Source: Aldehydirespirator sp965221185
GTDB taxonomy: Bacteria; Actinomycetota; Acidimicrobiia; Acidimicrobiales; Aldehydirespiratoraceae
Reading direction: 5' to 3'
NCBI GenBank assembly: GCA_965221185.1
Contig: OZ244866.1
Span: forward strand, 806,001 to 870,000
DNA: 64,000 nucleotides
Shown: piece after piece, positions 17,050 to 25,939 of the stretch
How positions within the stretch are numbered: the first letter of the stretch is position 1
Layout: each line of letters begins with the position of its first letter
Made by a program: the position numbers and the translations under genes
Notes under the pieces: generated by a model
Databases searched by the model: none
What the model saw: the letters and a program-made list of their open reading frames with translations, nothing else
Told to the model about the DNA's origin: nothing

Positions 17050-18035
17050 CCGTAGTGGCTCCATCGCTTCTGGGCCTTGAACACCCCGACGGTGAGCAGC
17101 AGCAGGATGGCGGTCAGCGCCACACCCATGGCCGAGCCGAACCCGATCTGGAACTGCCCCCGGAAGGACCGCAGGTACAACAGGAAGGCGGTGGTGGTCG
17201 TGCTGTGCTCGGGCCCTCCTCCGGTGAGGACGTGGAGGATGTCCCACGATCCGACGCTGGTGATGGCCAGGTTCAGGATCACCAGCAGGAACGTCGTGGG
17301 CGCGGACAGCGGCCAGGTGACGTAACGGGCCTTCTGCCAGGCGTTGGCACCGTCCACGATGGCCGCGTCGACCTGCTCTCGGGGGACGGTCTGGAGCGCA
17401 GCCATGTAGAACACCGTGTTGAGCGGTATCAGGGACCACAGCAGGATGACCGCCACCACGTGGGGTGCCCACTGGGGAAGCACCAGGTAGGGAGTCTTGG
17501 TGTCGATGAAGAAGCTCAGGAAGGTGTTGAAGAGCCCGTCGCTGGTGAACACGAAGCGCCACATCGTGGCCACCGCCACCCCCGACGCCACTAGGGGCAG
17601 GAAATAAGCGAGCCGGAACAGGCTGGTCCCTCTGATCCGCTGGTTGAGGAGGTTGGCGAACACGAAGGAGATCAGGATCGCCAGCGGGGTGACCTCGAGG
17701 AACAGCAGCCCGGTGAACCGCAGGGACTTGAAGAACAGCGGGTCACGGTGCAGGTTGGCGTAGTTCTCGAACCAGATGAAGCTCGTACCTGACAGCAGGT
17801 TCCTGTCGGTGAGGCTGAGATAGGCCCCGTACACGAGCGGGCCCAACAGGAACACCCCGAACATCAGCAGCGCCGGGGCCACCAGGATGTAGCCCGCCAG
17901 CCGCTCCTGGCCGCGCCAAGTCAAGCCGCGATGCTTCAGCTGTCGGGCCTCTATCGCTACGTCTGCCCCGATCCCGGCCGCATCGTCGACGTCGGTCGGC
18001 TCGACGACGGCGCGAGACTTTCGCGTCAGCGCCAT
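17046..18035 (-). CDS. Carbohydrate ABC transporter permease (MalF-like)
   Basis: A 329-residue permease of the CUT1 sugar-transport family. Residues ~1-45 are a charged cytoplasmic extension, followed by LAGYILVAPALLMFGVFLL (first membrane span) and about five more spans. The EAA-type loop is QVDAAIVDGANAWQKARYVTWPL. It is coupled by a 4-base overlap to the second permease. Upstream lie 73 bases and then a duplicated 3' end of the sugar-binding-protein gene, showing that the operon was once binding protein-permease-permease before the mobile island was acquired. Confidence 0.92.
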   Translation of the reverse strand: MALTRKSRAVVEPTDVDDAAGIGADVAIEARQLKHRGLTWRGQERLAGYILVAPALLMFGVFLLGPLVYGAYLSLTDRNLLSGTSFIWFENYANLHRDPLFFKSLRFTGLLFLEVTPLAILISFVFANLLNQRIRGTSLFRLAYFLPLVASGVAVATMWRFVFTSDGLFNTFLSFFIDTKTPYLVLPQWAPHVVAVILLWSLIPLNTVFYMAALQTVPREQVDAAIVDGANAWQKARYVTWPLSAPTTFLLVILNLAITSVGSWDILHVLTGGGPEHSTTTTAFLLYLRSFRGQFQIGFGSAMGVALTAILLLLTVGVFKAQKRWSHYG

Positions 18036-18108
18036 GGCCGCAAAACTACTGTCTGCCCGATAGCTGCGCCGTCACGGCGCGGTTACGGGGTCGTCGGCTT
18101 GAGCTGTC

Positions 18109-18282
18109 TCAGCCGGGGACTTCGATGGGGATGTCGCGCTTGACGGCCGGGTTCTCGGCCAGCGCCGCGTTCATGTTCTCCTCGTAGGGCGCCAGCGCGT
18201 CGTCCATCGACTGGCCCTCGATGACGTAGCGCCTGAAGGCTCCGGCGAATTCCCCATAGTGGATGCCGCCGGCGCTGTCGAA
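18109..18282 (-). pseudogene. Duplicated 3' end of the sugar-binding-protein gene (left direct repeat)
   Basis: These 174 bases match 23567-23740 exactly by eye and encode the last 57 residues of the binding protein plus the stop. Upstream of 18282 the sequence diverges abruptly at TTGCGCGTTCTGCGCAA, itself an inverted repeat. The frame stays open for about 25 more codons with no likeness to the intact gene. With the right copy it brackets the mobile island; recombination between them would delete 5458 bases and restore the operon. Confidence 0.9.
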
Positions 18283-18428
18283 TTGCGCGTTCTGCGCAAA
18301 CTGGAGATCCGCGTTGGTGCCAAGGGACTCCGGCCAGCATCGACGGCATTAACCCCCGGCGGGGGCGGGTCCTCCAGCGTGTTCGGTGGTCAGGCATGAC
18401 ACGAGCGAGAGGAGTCGCCCCGATCATA

Positions 18429-18660
18429 ATGAACCAGGAGACTCGCGCGAATAGATGACCTGCGCAAGCAGGGTTGGACGATCAAGGAGATTGCGGCTGA
18501 GTTGGGGTCTCACCCCACGCCGGTCTCGAGGCCGCTCAAGTATGGCGTGCCGCCTAAGCGGTGGGCCCCGATGGGGCCAGGTGATGAAGGCGCGCTGGTC
18601 CGCGAGGGTTGAGGCGCTGGTCGCTGAGTATCCGAGGCTGTCGGGCATCAGCCGCTAAAG
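18429..18660 (+). pseudogene. IstA N-terminal remnant (IS21-like transposase)
   Basis: ATGAACCAGGAGA opens it exactly as in the IstA gene at 21024. After an early frameshift the text LRKQGWTIKEIAAELG then SHPTPVSRPLKYGVPPKRWAP gives the helix-turn-helix of IS21 IstA, ending at a stop near 18612. Only the DNA-binding N-terminus remains, in opposite orientation to the other IS21 copy. Confidence 0.7.
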
Positions 18661-18701
18661 GACCTCTTGGCCTTAGTGCACTTGTCACGGCTGGAGGCAA
18701 G

Positions 18702-19085
18702 TTAGTGGGTCTCCCTACAGCTGATGCCGCCCGTCGCTCCCAGCGCTCGCAAAGCCGCGGCGGCAAGGCCGGCCGTTAGCCGCTTAATTATGACATTCGC
18801 TCCAAGTACGAGGCCTCTGCACTCCCACTTGTGAAGGTGTGCGGGGCGCATATGTACGAGTGCGCAGTAGTACCAGCGGCCATTCAGATAAACGGCGTTG
18901 CCGATGGCAGGACCCCAGGTTGGGGGTTGCGTCCACCACCCGCATCGGAACTCCGCGGCTGGGTCGGCGGCCGCCTCGCTGGCATCGTCAGTGACGAGTT
19001 CCATGACCGCAGGTTCAACCACGACCAGTGACGCAGCTAACGCCGCTGTCACGATACAGACCAAGACGAGCCGTGTCCGCAACAT
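18702..19085 (-). CDS. Small secreted protein of unknown function
   Basis: A 127-residue protein I do not recognise. Residues 1-28 (MLRTRLVLVCIVTAALAASL then VVVEPAVM) form a good Sec signal peptide. The mature part has four cysteines (FRCGWW, YYCALV, WECRG, SCRE) and is rich in aromatic residues (CGWWTQPPTW, YLNGRWYYC). ATG 19085 is chosen because AAGGGAG lies 7 bases upstream. It sits between IS21 fragments in the mobile island, so it may be cargo. It could also be a chance frame, but the strong ribosome binding site together with the signal peptide argues for a real gene. Confidence 0.5.
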   Translation of the reverse strand: MLRTRLVLVCIVTAALAASLVVVEPAVMELVTDDASEAAADPAAEFRCGWWTQPPTWGPAIGNAVYLNGRWYYCALVHMRPAHLHKWECRGLVLGANVIIKRLTAGLAAAALRALGATGGISCRETH

Positions 19086-19303
19086 GGTGCGCTCCCTTCG
19101 AACGGCACTGACCTGCTGACGTCTCAGGGTCACCGACATCTTACGTCATACCTACACTCAGGTCAAGACTGCAAGACGGGGCGTGCCGTGTGATTGGAGC
19201 CACTCGTCACGATTGCTCAACAGCGTTAGCGCTAGGCGAAAGTCGCGATTGGCGCCAACCGCAAGTAGCGTCGCGGCGAAGGTTCCGGCTGGCGTGTTTG
19301 AGG

Positions 19304-20061
19304 TTAGCGGATCCTTTCTGGGGCGGGTTGGGTGGCGGCGATCTCGAGGCCGCTGTGCTCGCGCACGCGCCAGCTGGGGCCCTTGATGTTGAACACGATG
19401 GCGTTGTGCATGAGCCGGTCCAAGATGGCTGCGGCGACGACGGTGTCGCCGAAGGCGGTTCCCATTGGGCAGGCCGCGGTTGGTGGTGACGATAGTGGGG
19501 CAGCCGCGGTCGTAGCGGTGTTGACGACTTCGAAGAACCAGGATGCCTCTGCGCCGGTGCGCAGGGGGATGAGTCCGACATGGTCGATGACGAGCACGGT
19601 GGGGGCGATGTAGGTCTTGATCTTGGTGGGGGCGGCGCCGTCGTGGCCGCCTCGCAGCAGCGGTGGTGAAGTAGCCGCGGTATCCGGCTTCGACGATTGC
19701 GAGGGTGACGGCGAGGTGGGTCATGCCGCAGCCGGGCTGTCCGAGGAACAGCACCGGTCTGTGTTCTTGGATGAAGCGCAGGCTGGCGAGGTCCTCGACG
19801 AGTTTGCGGTCAACTGTGGGCCGGAAGTCGAAGTCGAAGTCGGCCATGCGCCGGTGGAACGGGAGCCTCGCATAGCGCATCCGTGCTGCGAGGCGCCGGT
19901 CGCGGTCGGCTGTGGCCTGCGTGGCGACGAGGCGTGAGGAACTCGATGTGGGTCCAGCCTTGGGTTCTGGCCTCTTCGGCGAGGGCGGCGAAGCAGCCGG
20001 CGGCCGCGTCGAGCTTGAGGTATCCCAGGTCGGCTTTGATCTGCTCATGGAGCCCGCTCAT
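19304..20061 (-). pseudogene. Degenerate istB (IS21-family helper ATPase)
   Basis: Fragments in three frames reconstruct IstB: MSGLHEQIKADLGYLKLDAA at the start (20061), then RYARLPFHRRMADFDFDFRP and VLFLGQPGCGMTHLAVTLAI, then LVIDHVGLIPLR and DRLMHNAIVFNIKGPSWRVR to the stop at 19304. At least two frameshifts separate them, and the Walker A lysine of GxGKTHLA has become Met (GCGMTHLA). The ATPase that assists IS21 transposition is therefore dead. Confidence 0.8.
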
Positions 20062-20086
20062 CGCTGGGTCTCGCGGTCGTGGAGGG

Positions 20087-21024
20087 TCAGCGGGTAGCAC
20101 CGGGACAAGTCGACGGGCTCGACGTCGAAGCCCTCGATGGGTCGGGTCCGGGGCTGGGGGCGACCAGGCGCACCACGGGCCGCTGCGGCCGGATCTGCAT
20201 CACTGCTGTCTCAGCAGCTTGGCGGTGGGTTGGGTCCCACACGTCGATGCCGCGGCCCGCGACAACGGTGTGGGCTGCGATGAGCCGGCCCACCCAGCGG
20301 GCCTCGATGCGGTTCGATCCCACTGCCCGGCGGACCTCGACGAGCTGTCCGAGGGTCTCAGGGGGCACCGAGTAGCGGGGACCGCCATAGGAGACGAGAG
20401 GCAAGATGTTGTGCACCCGGCGGGCCTCGATGTAGTCGGTGTCGAAGCGCTGCGCCCGGCAACGGCGACAGCAACGACCGCTCCGTGGTGAGGTGCTCGG
20501 GTGAGGCGCTTCCGTGGTGAGGCGCTCGGCGGGGCAGACGCCGGTGCTGCGAGACTCCACAGCGTAAACGTTGGCGTCCAGCCACAGGGCTGCGCGCCGG
20601 TCCAGCTCGCACAGCAATGCCGGGCGGCCTTGGGCCTCCAGGTCGGGCGGCACCGTCTCGCGCAGCTGCCGGAACGGGCGCTCTACTTTGCCTTTGCGCT
20701 CAGCGCTCGTTCGCCCGGCACGACGCGATCTTGTTGCTATCGTGCGCAGCGAATTCGGTCGCGGCGGGATGCAGCACGAACCGCGACCCCTGCGAGGTTC
20801 CCAGCGCTCCCATCCGGTCGGTGCGGCACACCGCGGGAACCCCGCCGATCGCCTCAGGACCGGACCATGCCGTCGAAGGTGCAGTTGCGATTCTCCGGCG
20901 GCGAGCCACCCTTGAGCCGCCTTGAGATCGTCGCCAAGCGAAACGCCGTCTCCGCAGCGATCTCCTTGATCGTCCAACCCTGCCTGTGCAGGTCCTCTAG
21001 CTTCACGTAGGTCTCCTGGTTCAT
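20087..21024 (-). pseudogene. Degenerate istA (IS21-family transposase)
   Basis: It starts MNQETYVKLEDLHRQGWTIK and runs to GGSPPENRNC as the helix-turn-helix, then hits a stop. Later frames give ERKGKVERPFRQLRETV, the part near the catalytic Glu, and the C-terminal region GGPRYSVPPETLGQLVEVRR. Several frameshifts, and an internal stretch too short for a complete DDE domain (about 310 codons against roughly 500 in IS21), show a decayed and internally deleted gene. It is followed by istB in the normal order. Confidence 0.78.
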
Positions 21025-21171
21025 CATGGGGATGGCTCTTCCAGCAATGTCGTGGCTTGGTCGCTCGACACGCTGGGGGAGCCGCCCCGCGATGGTGGAC
21101 GCTGATGCCGGGCCACAAGACCCCCAGCACCAAAGCGCATTTCAGTTAGTGCAGAACGCTAGATTCAGCTA

Positions 21172-22419
21172 GTGTTCTGTCCACAAACGTTTGCGGTGTG
21201 TTGAATGTGGTTGGGTTTCATGCTGCTTGTGCGGCTGGGAGATCCCAGCGGCGTCCTCGCTCGGCGCGGACTCGGGCGCGTTCGCGGCGTTGCGCGGCGA
21301 GGAGGTCGGGGTCTCGGGCGTTGGCGTTGCGCCAGCGCAGGTGGGCGTGCAGCCGGCGGGTCAGCACGGTGTGGTTGGGGTGGTTGGAGTTGTTGAGCAC
21401 GAACTCTCTCAGCGGCCCGAAGTGCGCTTCGATGGGGTTGGCCCAGGAGCTGTAGGTCGGGGTGTAGCACAGCTCGACGTTGTTGTTGGCGGCCCACTCG
21501 CGGATGGTCGGGCCCTTGTGGGCTGAGAGGTTGTCGAGGATGACGTAGACCTTGGCGCCGTCTCGGTGGCGGGCTCGGATCGAGCGGAGCGCGGCCAGCG
21601 TGTTGGCGGCGGACTTCTGGCGGCGCACCACGCCCCACAGCATGTCGTCGCCGACGGAGTAGCAGCCGTGGAACTGCCGCACTCCGTGGGTCTTGTTGTA
21701 GTTGGCCGGCTGGCGCTGGGGCCGTCGAACGGGCGCCCACTCGGAGCCGCCCGTGGGCCGGATCGACAGCGGCCCGAACTCGTCGAACGCGAAGCACCGC
21801 AAGGGATGCTGGTCAAGGACCTCCTCGATGCGGCGGAGCTTGGCGTCGCGCTCGGGGTCGTTGGACTCCTTCCAGGTCTTGGGCCGCTGAAAGGTGATGT
21901 CGTGCCCATGCAGTATCTGGCGCAGCCGCTCAGGGCTGACCCGAACGACTCGCCCACCGTTGTCAGCGAGATACGCCGCCAGCTTGCGCAGGCTCCACCG
22001 CGTGAACGGCAGACCCAGCGCCTCAGGGCGCGCGCTCGCCGCCTCGACGATGAACCCCTCGTCCTCAGTCGTGATCCGGCGGGGACGGCCACCCGCCCAC
22101 CGAGGGTCCAGCGACGCCATCCCGGACTCGTTGAACCGGTGAATCACCTCACGCACCCGATCATGGGAGGTAGCCGCCAGCCGAGCGATCACAGGCACCG
22201 TGTTGCCGCCCGCGGACGCCAGAACCACCAACGCCCGCCGCCACCTCACAACCGACCCCTGCGACCCCCCGCTGCCCCTACGCACGATCCGCTGCAACTG
22301 ACGACCCTCTTGATCCGTCAAACGACGAACCCGCAATGGTTTGGACATGCCCCAATCCCATCACCAACAACCCTCCAAGTGGTGGACGCGACCCCCCACA
22401 AACGTTTGTGGACAGAGCA
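21172..22419 (-). mobile_element. IS630-family insertion sequence with matching terminal inverted repeats
   Basis: Both ends carry a ~26-bp inverted repeat: GTGTTCTGTCCACAAACGTT at the left and its complement at the right (CCACAAACGTTTGTGGACAG and on), with two mismatches. Each end abuts TA inside CTAG, as expected for IS630 elements, which duplicate TA. The single transposase gene fills the element. Completeness suggests a recent insertion. Confidence 0.88.
21218..22348 (-). CDS. IS630-family transposase
   Basis: A 376-residue DDE transposase. The N-terminal half has a helix-turn-helix (IARLAATSHDRVREVIHRF) and a winged-helix-like region. The catalytic residues lie in FDEFGPLSI, VILDNLSAHKG and NPIEAHFGPL (D, D, E), the usual IS630/Tc1-like set. 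No frameshift or internal stop is seen, unlike the other transposases in the island, so it may still be active. It cuts and pastes its element into TA dinucleotides. Confidence 0.93.
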   Translation of the reverse strand: MSKPLRVRRLTDQEGRQLQRIVRRGSGGSQGSVVRWRRALVVLASAGGNTVPVIARLAATSHDRVREVIHRFNESGMASLDPRWAGGRPRRITTEDEGFIVEAASARPEALGLPFTRWSLRKLAAYLADNGGRVVRVSPERLRQILHGHDITFQRPKTWKESNDPERDAKLRRIEEVLDQHPLRCFAFDEFGPLSIRPTGGSEWAPVRRPQRQPANYNKTHGVRQFHGCYSVGDDMLWGVVRRQKSAANTLAALRSIRARHRDGAKVYVILDNLSAHKGPTIREWAANNNVELCYTPTYSSWANPIEAHFGPLREFVLNNSNHPNHTVLTRRLHAHLRWRNANARDPDLLAAQRRERARVRAERGRRWDLPAAQAA

Positions 22420-22523
22420 CTAGCGCTCGCAACAGGCTGCGTACCAAAGACTGAACCTCGCGGATCCCTCGCAGGCTCTAGGTGTTCTGGACATAGAAGT
22501 TGGTAGCTCCGCGATGGGGCTCG

Positions 22524-23478
22524 ATGTCGTACGCTAACGCACGCTTCACCCCTGCTGGGCGCCTGTTGATCGTCCAGCGGATCGAGGCGGGCATGCCCAG
22601 GCCCATGTGGCCGCCAGATGGGCCTGTCTCGCGGCACGGTCGCCAAGCGGTGGCACCGCTGGCTCGAGGAGGGCGAGGCCGGTCTGGTGGACCGGTCCTC
22701 TCGGCCCCGGCGCTGTCCGCGGCGCACCGACGCCAGGCTCGAGGAGCGGGTGTGCCGGCTGCGGCGCAGCACCCGGCGCGGGCCGGTGTATCTGGGGGCG
22801 CGCACCGGGCTGCCGACGTCGACGGTGTGGCGGATCCTCAAGCGCAACGGGCCGAACCGCCTGTCATGGATCGACCGGCCCACCGGGCGCGTCATCCGCC
22901 GCTACGAGCGCTCGGCGCCCGGCGAGCTGGTGCACCTCGACGTCAAGAAGGTCGGCAAGATCCCACCCGGGGGCGGCTGGAGAGTCCACGGCCGCGGCTC
23001 GCAGTAAGCGAAGCGGGCCAATCGCTCCAAGCGGCGCCCGGTGGGCTACACCTTCTTGCACGTCGCCGTCGACGACTACTCGCGCGTCGCCTACGTCGAG
23101 GCCCACGACAACGAGACCGCCGCCACACTCGTCGGGTTCTGGCGGCGCGCCCAGGACTGGTTCTGGTCCAACGACATGGCCGTGGACGAGGTCCTCACCG
23201 ACAACGGATCGAACTTCGTCTCCGACGCGTGCGCCGAGCTGCTGGCTGAGCGGCGCACCCGCCACCGCCGGACCCGGCCCTACCGGCCCCAGACGAACGG
23301 CAAGGCTGAGCGCTTCAACCGCACCCTCGCCGACGAGTTCCTCTACAACTACAAGTTCAGATCCGAAAACGAGCGCCGCATCCACCTCAAACGCTGGATC
23401 CACGACTACAACTGCCACCGACACCACACCGCCGTCGGCGGCCCGCCCGTATCACGCGCACAACCTCACGCGAACTGA
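22524..23478 (+). pseudogene. IS481-like transposase, frameshifted and with an internal stop
   Basis: MSYANARFTPAGRLLIVQRI is the usual IS481 opening. A frameshift near 22595-22618 moves into MGLSRGTVAKRWHRWLEEGE, and the frame then reads to a TAA at 23005-23007 in what was HGRGSQ-AKRANRSKRR. The same frame continues with GYTFLHVAVDDYSRVAYVEA, VLTDNGSNFVSD and RPYRPQTNGKAERFNRTLAD (DDE residues retained), ending at 23478 after another likely shift. CTAG at 22478 and 23482 might be target duplications. It is inactive as it stands. Confidence 0.85.
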
Positions 23479-23566
23479 CATCTAGTCTGCCGAGGTCGCG
23501 CGGCGGGATTCGACTGTTGTTGGGTTGCAGTTGACGTGCTCTCTATAGGGTGACTAACAGACGACG

Positions 23567-23740
23567 TCAGCCGGGGACTTCGATGGGGATGTCGCGCTTG
23601 ACGGCCGGGTTCTCGGCCAGCGCCGCGTTCATGTTCTCCTCGTAGGGCGCCAGCGCGTCGTCCATCGACTGGCCCTCGATGACGTAGCGCCTGAAGGCTC
23701 CGGCGAATTCCCCATAGTGGATGCCGCCGGCGCTGTCGAA
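23567..23740. repeat. Right 174-bp direct repeat (3' end of the binding-protein gene)
   Basis: Exact partner of 18109-18282, offset by 5458 bases, forming the coding 3' end of the intact binding-protein gene. Identity over the full 174 bases implies a recent duplication or continuing gene conversion. Confidence 0.9.
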
Positions 23741-24973
23741 GGGCCCGCCGATGGGGCTGATGATGATGGACCCGGCCGCGTCGATGAACGCCTGGTGGTT
23801 GTTGGGCGGTGGCTGGCGCCACCTCGGGTCGTCGGCGTAGCGCTTCAGAGGCGGCACTACTGCACCACCCTCCATCCAGGGCACGTAGGCCGGCCCGTAG
23901 ATGTGCTTGATGAGCTCCCACACGATGTCGGGATGCTCGGTCTCGGCGGCTATTCCCCAACCGGCGGTGCCGCCGCCGCCCCGGGTGCCGTGCGTGCCCT
24001 CGGGCAGGGTGTGGACGTCCCACTCGAACTCGGAGTCTCGCAGCGCGGGTACCGACCACACCGCCCCCTCGATCATGGCGAACCGACCCCCGATGAAGCC
24101 GGCGTGGGGGTCGCCGACCGCGGTGACCTGCTCGGGAGTGGCGAACACCCCTTCCCGTACCGGATCCCACAGGGCCCGCAACCCGGCCCTGAAGTTGTCG
24201 TCGATCAGCATGACCTGGGCCTCTTCGTCGAGGAAGTCCCCGCCGAAGGCTCCGATGGGCCCGTGGGCGTTGTCGGGGTTGTCGGCCGCCGGCGCATAGC
24301 CGATGACGTCGCCGGTGGTGAGCACCCGCGCGTACTCGGCCATGTCGTCCCAGGTGAAGCCGTCGCCTGGAAGCTCCAGGCCGGCCGCTTCCAGCATCGG
24401 GATGTTGTAGAAGAAGGTGTTCACGTCGGCGCTCATGCCCTGGCAGTGCATCTCGCCGGCCGCCTGGTCGCCCAGAGCCACCGTGGAGCAGACCTGCAGC
24501 ATCGACGGGTACCACGCGTCGACGTTGAGGTCGGGATCGGCCTCCAGGTAGGGCCGCATGTCGCGGGTGATGCCCTGCTGGGCGAAGAGGTCGACCCAGC
24601 CGTTGTGGCTGAAGAACAGGTCGGGCATGTTGTCGACGGCGTTGTAGGCCACCAGCTTCTCGGTGTAGCCGTCTGGCGGGATCTCCTCCAGCTCGATGGA
24701 CACGCCCGGATGCAGCGCCGTGAACGAGTCGATCGTCGGCTGAACCTCGTCGAGATAGGGCAGGCCCGGGAGCGACATCGCGCCCCAGCGCAGCGAGCCG
24801 CTCAGTCCGGGCGCCTCGGTGGTGGTCGGTGCGGCGGTGGTGGTCGGTGCGGCGGTGGTGGTCGGCGCGGCCTCCTCGTCGTCGCCGCAGGCCCCTAGGA
24901 ACGCAGCAGCGCCCAGGCCCCCTCCGGTGAGCTTCAGGAACCTCCGGCGGTCCATGTCGTTTATTCGAGTCAT
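23567..24973 (-). CDS. Sugar ABC transporter substrate-binding lipoprotein
   Basis: A 468-residue extracellular binding protein of the CUT1 family. The N-terminus has a Tat motif (DRRRFLKL, residues 8-15) and a lipobox with Cys29 (FLGAC), then a Thr/Ala/Pro linker of three TTTAAP-like repeats. The body shows features of family 1 solute-binding proteins (VQPTIDSFTALHPGVSIELE, MPDLFFSHNGW). ATG 24973 has GAGGAGGGAG just upstream. It is the first gene of the transporter whose permeases (18035, 17049) are now 5.5 kb away. A rhamnose or rhamno-oligosaccharide substrate is inferred from RhaM and GH78. Separation from the permeases may lower their expression. Confidence 0.92.
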   Translation of the reverse strand: MTRINDMDRRRFLKLTGGGLGAAAFLGACGDDEEAAPTTTAAPTTTAAPTTTEAPGLSGSLRWGAMSLPGLPYLDEVQPTIDSFTALHPGVSIELEEIPPDGYTEKLVAYNAVDNMPDLFFSHNGWVDLFAQQGITRDMRPYLEADPDLNVDAWYPSMLQVCSTVALGDQAAGEMHCQGMSADVNTFFYNIPMLEAAGLELPGDGFTWDDMAEYARVLTTGDVIGYAPAADNPDNAHGPIGAFGGDFLDEEAQVMLIDDNFRAGLRALWDPVREGVFATPEQVTAVGDPHAGFIGGRFAMIEGAVWSVPALRDSEFEWDVHTLPEGTHGTRGGGGTAGWGIAAETEHPDIVWELIKHIYGPAYVPWMEGGAVVPPLKRYADDPRWRQPPPNNHQAFIDAAGSIIISPIGGPFDSAGGIHYGEFAGAFRRYVIEGQSMDDALAPYEENMNAALAENPAVKRDIPIEVPG

Positions 24974-25048
24974 CGCTCCCTCCTCAGAGACGTTTCCCCA
25001 ACGCGAGACAGGTGAGCCTCGGTCGCCAACACACTAATGGTTCAGAAA

Positions 25049-25066
25049 CGTGACGCAAAGTTCACG
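25049..25066. promoter_or_regulatory. Operator candidate upstream of the sugar-binding-protein gene
   Basis: CGTGA-N8-TCACG is an inverted repeat 76-93 bases upstream of the start at 24973. On the minus strand 25058-25066 reads CGTGAACTT, the 9-mer shared with the promoters at 1596, 5362 and 11645. This links the transporter to the same putative regulon. Confidence 0.45.
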
Positions 25067-25099
25067 CTCTTGACAGCCCGGTGTCCAGCGCGGCCTCGG

Positions 25100-25825
25100 T
25101 CAGTGGGCGGTCCAGCCTCCGTCCACGGTCAGCACCGAGCCGGTCACATACGACGAGGCTTCCGAGGCCAGATAGATGGCCGCCCCGGCGATCTCGTGCA
25201 TCTCGCCCCAGCGGCGCAACGCCACCTCCTGGCCGATCACCCGCACGCTGTGCTCGCTGTGCTCATGGGCCAGATTCATCTCGGTCAGGAACGGGCCGGG
25301 CGCGATGGCGTTCACGTTCACTCCCCGCGGCGCCCACTCCATGGCCAGCGCCCGGGTGAGCTGCACGATGGCGCCCTTCGAGGACGTGTAGGCCGTGCGG
25401 TCAGCTGCGGCGACCAGGCCGAACGTCGACGACACGTTGATCACCCGCCCGCGGCCGGAGTCCCACAATGGCTGGGCCGCGGCCCGGCAGGCGAGCCACG
25501 GCCCGGTGACGTTTACGGCCAGGGACTCATCGAACTCGGCCCGCTCGAGGTCGCCGATGGCGCCCCGAACCAGGATTCCGGCGTTGTTCACCAGGATGTC
25601 AAGCCCGCCGAAGCGTTCCACGACGGCTGCCACCGCGGCCTCAACGGCCGCCTCGTCGGTGGCCTCCATCTCCACACCCAGCGTTGCCCCCGCCGTGGCC
25701 GAGGCGATCTCGGCTGCCTTGGCCTGCGCGTCGCCGAGTCTGCGGCTCGTGACCGCCACCCGCGCCCCCGCGAAGCTCAGGGCCTCGGCCATCACCGCGC
25801 CGAGGCCCCTGGAGCCGCCCGTCAC
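25100..25825 (-). CDS. SDR-family oxidoreductase without a canonical start codon
   Basis: A classical SDR with TGGSRGLG, NNAGI, the catalytic Ser in VINVSSTFG, YTSSK and the ending TGSVLTVDGGWTAH. The first in-frame GTG (25825) lies inside the NAD motif and would remove the first beta strand. Coding similarity clearly extends upstream to about 25876 as NPLDLFRLDGRAAL, but no ATG, GTG or TTG exists there before a stop. AGGAGG sits near 25885, so either an unusual codon such as CTG is used or the start has been lost. Gluconate- or rhamnose-type dehydrogenases are possible functions; I cannot choose. Confidence 0.8.
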   Translation of the reverse strand: MTGGSRGLGAVMAEALSFAGARVAVTSRRLGDAQAKAAEIASATAGATLGVEMEATDEAAVEAAVAAVVERFGGLDILVNNAGILVRGAIGDLERAEFDESLAVNVTGPWLACRAAAQPLWDSGRGRVINVSSTFGLVAAADRTAYTSSKGAIVQLTRALAMEWAPRGVNVNAIAPGPFLTEMNLAHEHSEHSVRVIGQEVALRRWGEMHEIAGAAIYLASEASSYVTGSVLTVDGGWTAH

Positions 25826-25939
25826 CAGAGCGGCGCGTCCGTCGAGGCGGAACAGGTCGAGCGGGTTGGGCGCTTGGGGCCTCCTCGCGGCCGCTGTCGG
25901 GCTACGGGTTCGGCCCGGACCGTGTCCGAGCCGGGCGTG

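Larger units (their letters stand above)
18283..23566. mobile_element. Mobile island interrupting the sugar ABC operon
   Basis: About 5.3 kb with four transposase-related loci from three families (IS21-like, IS630, IS481-like), mostly degenerate, plus one small secreted-protein gene. The flanks are the 174-bp direct repeats. The stretch 18283-18428 and the gaps 19086-19303 and 22423-22523 hold no gene I can support. The base composition around 18.6-19.3 kb looks less GC-rich than the metabolic genes on either side. Confidence 0.75.
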
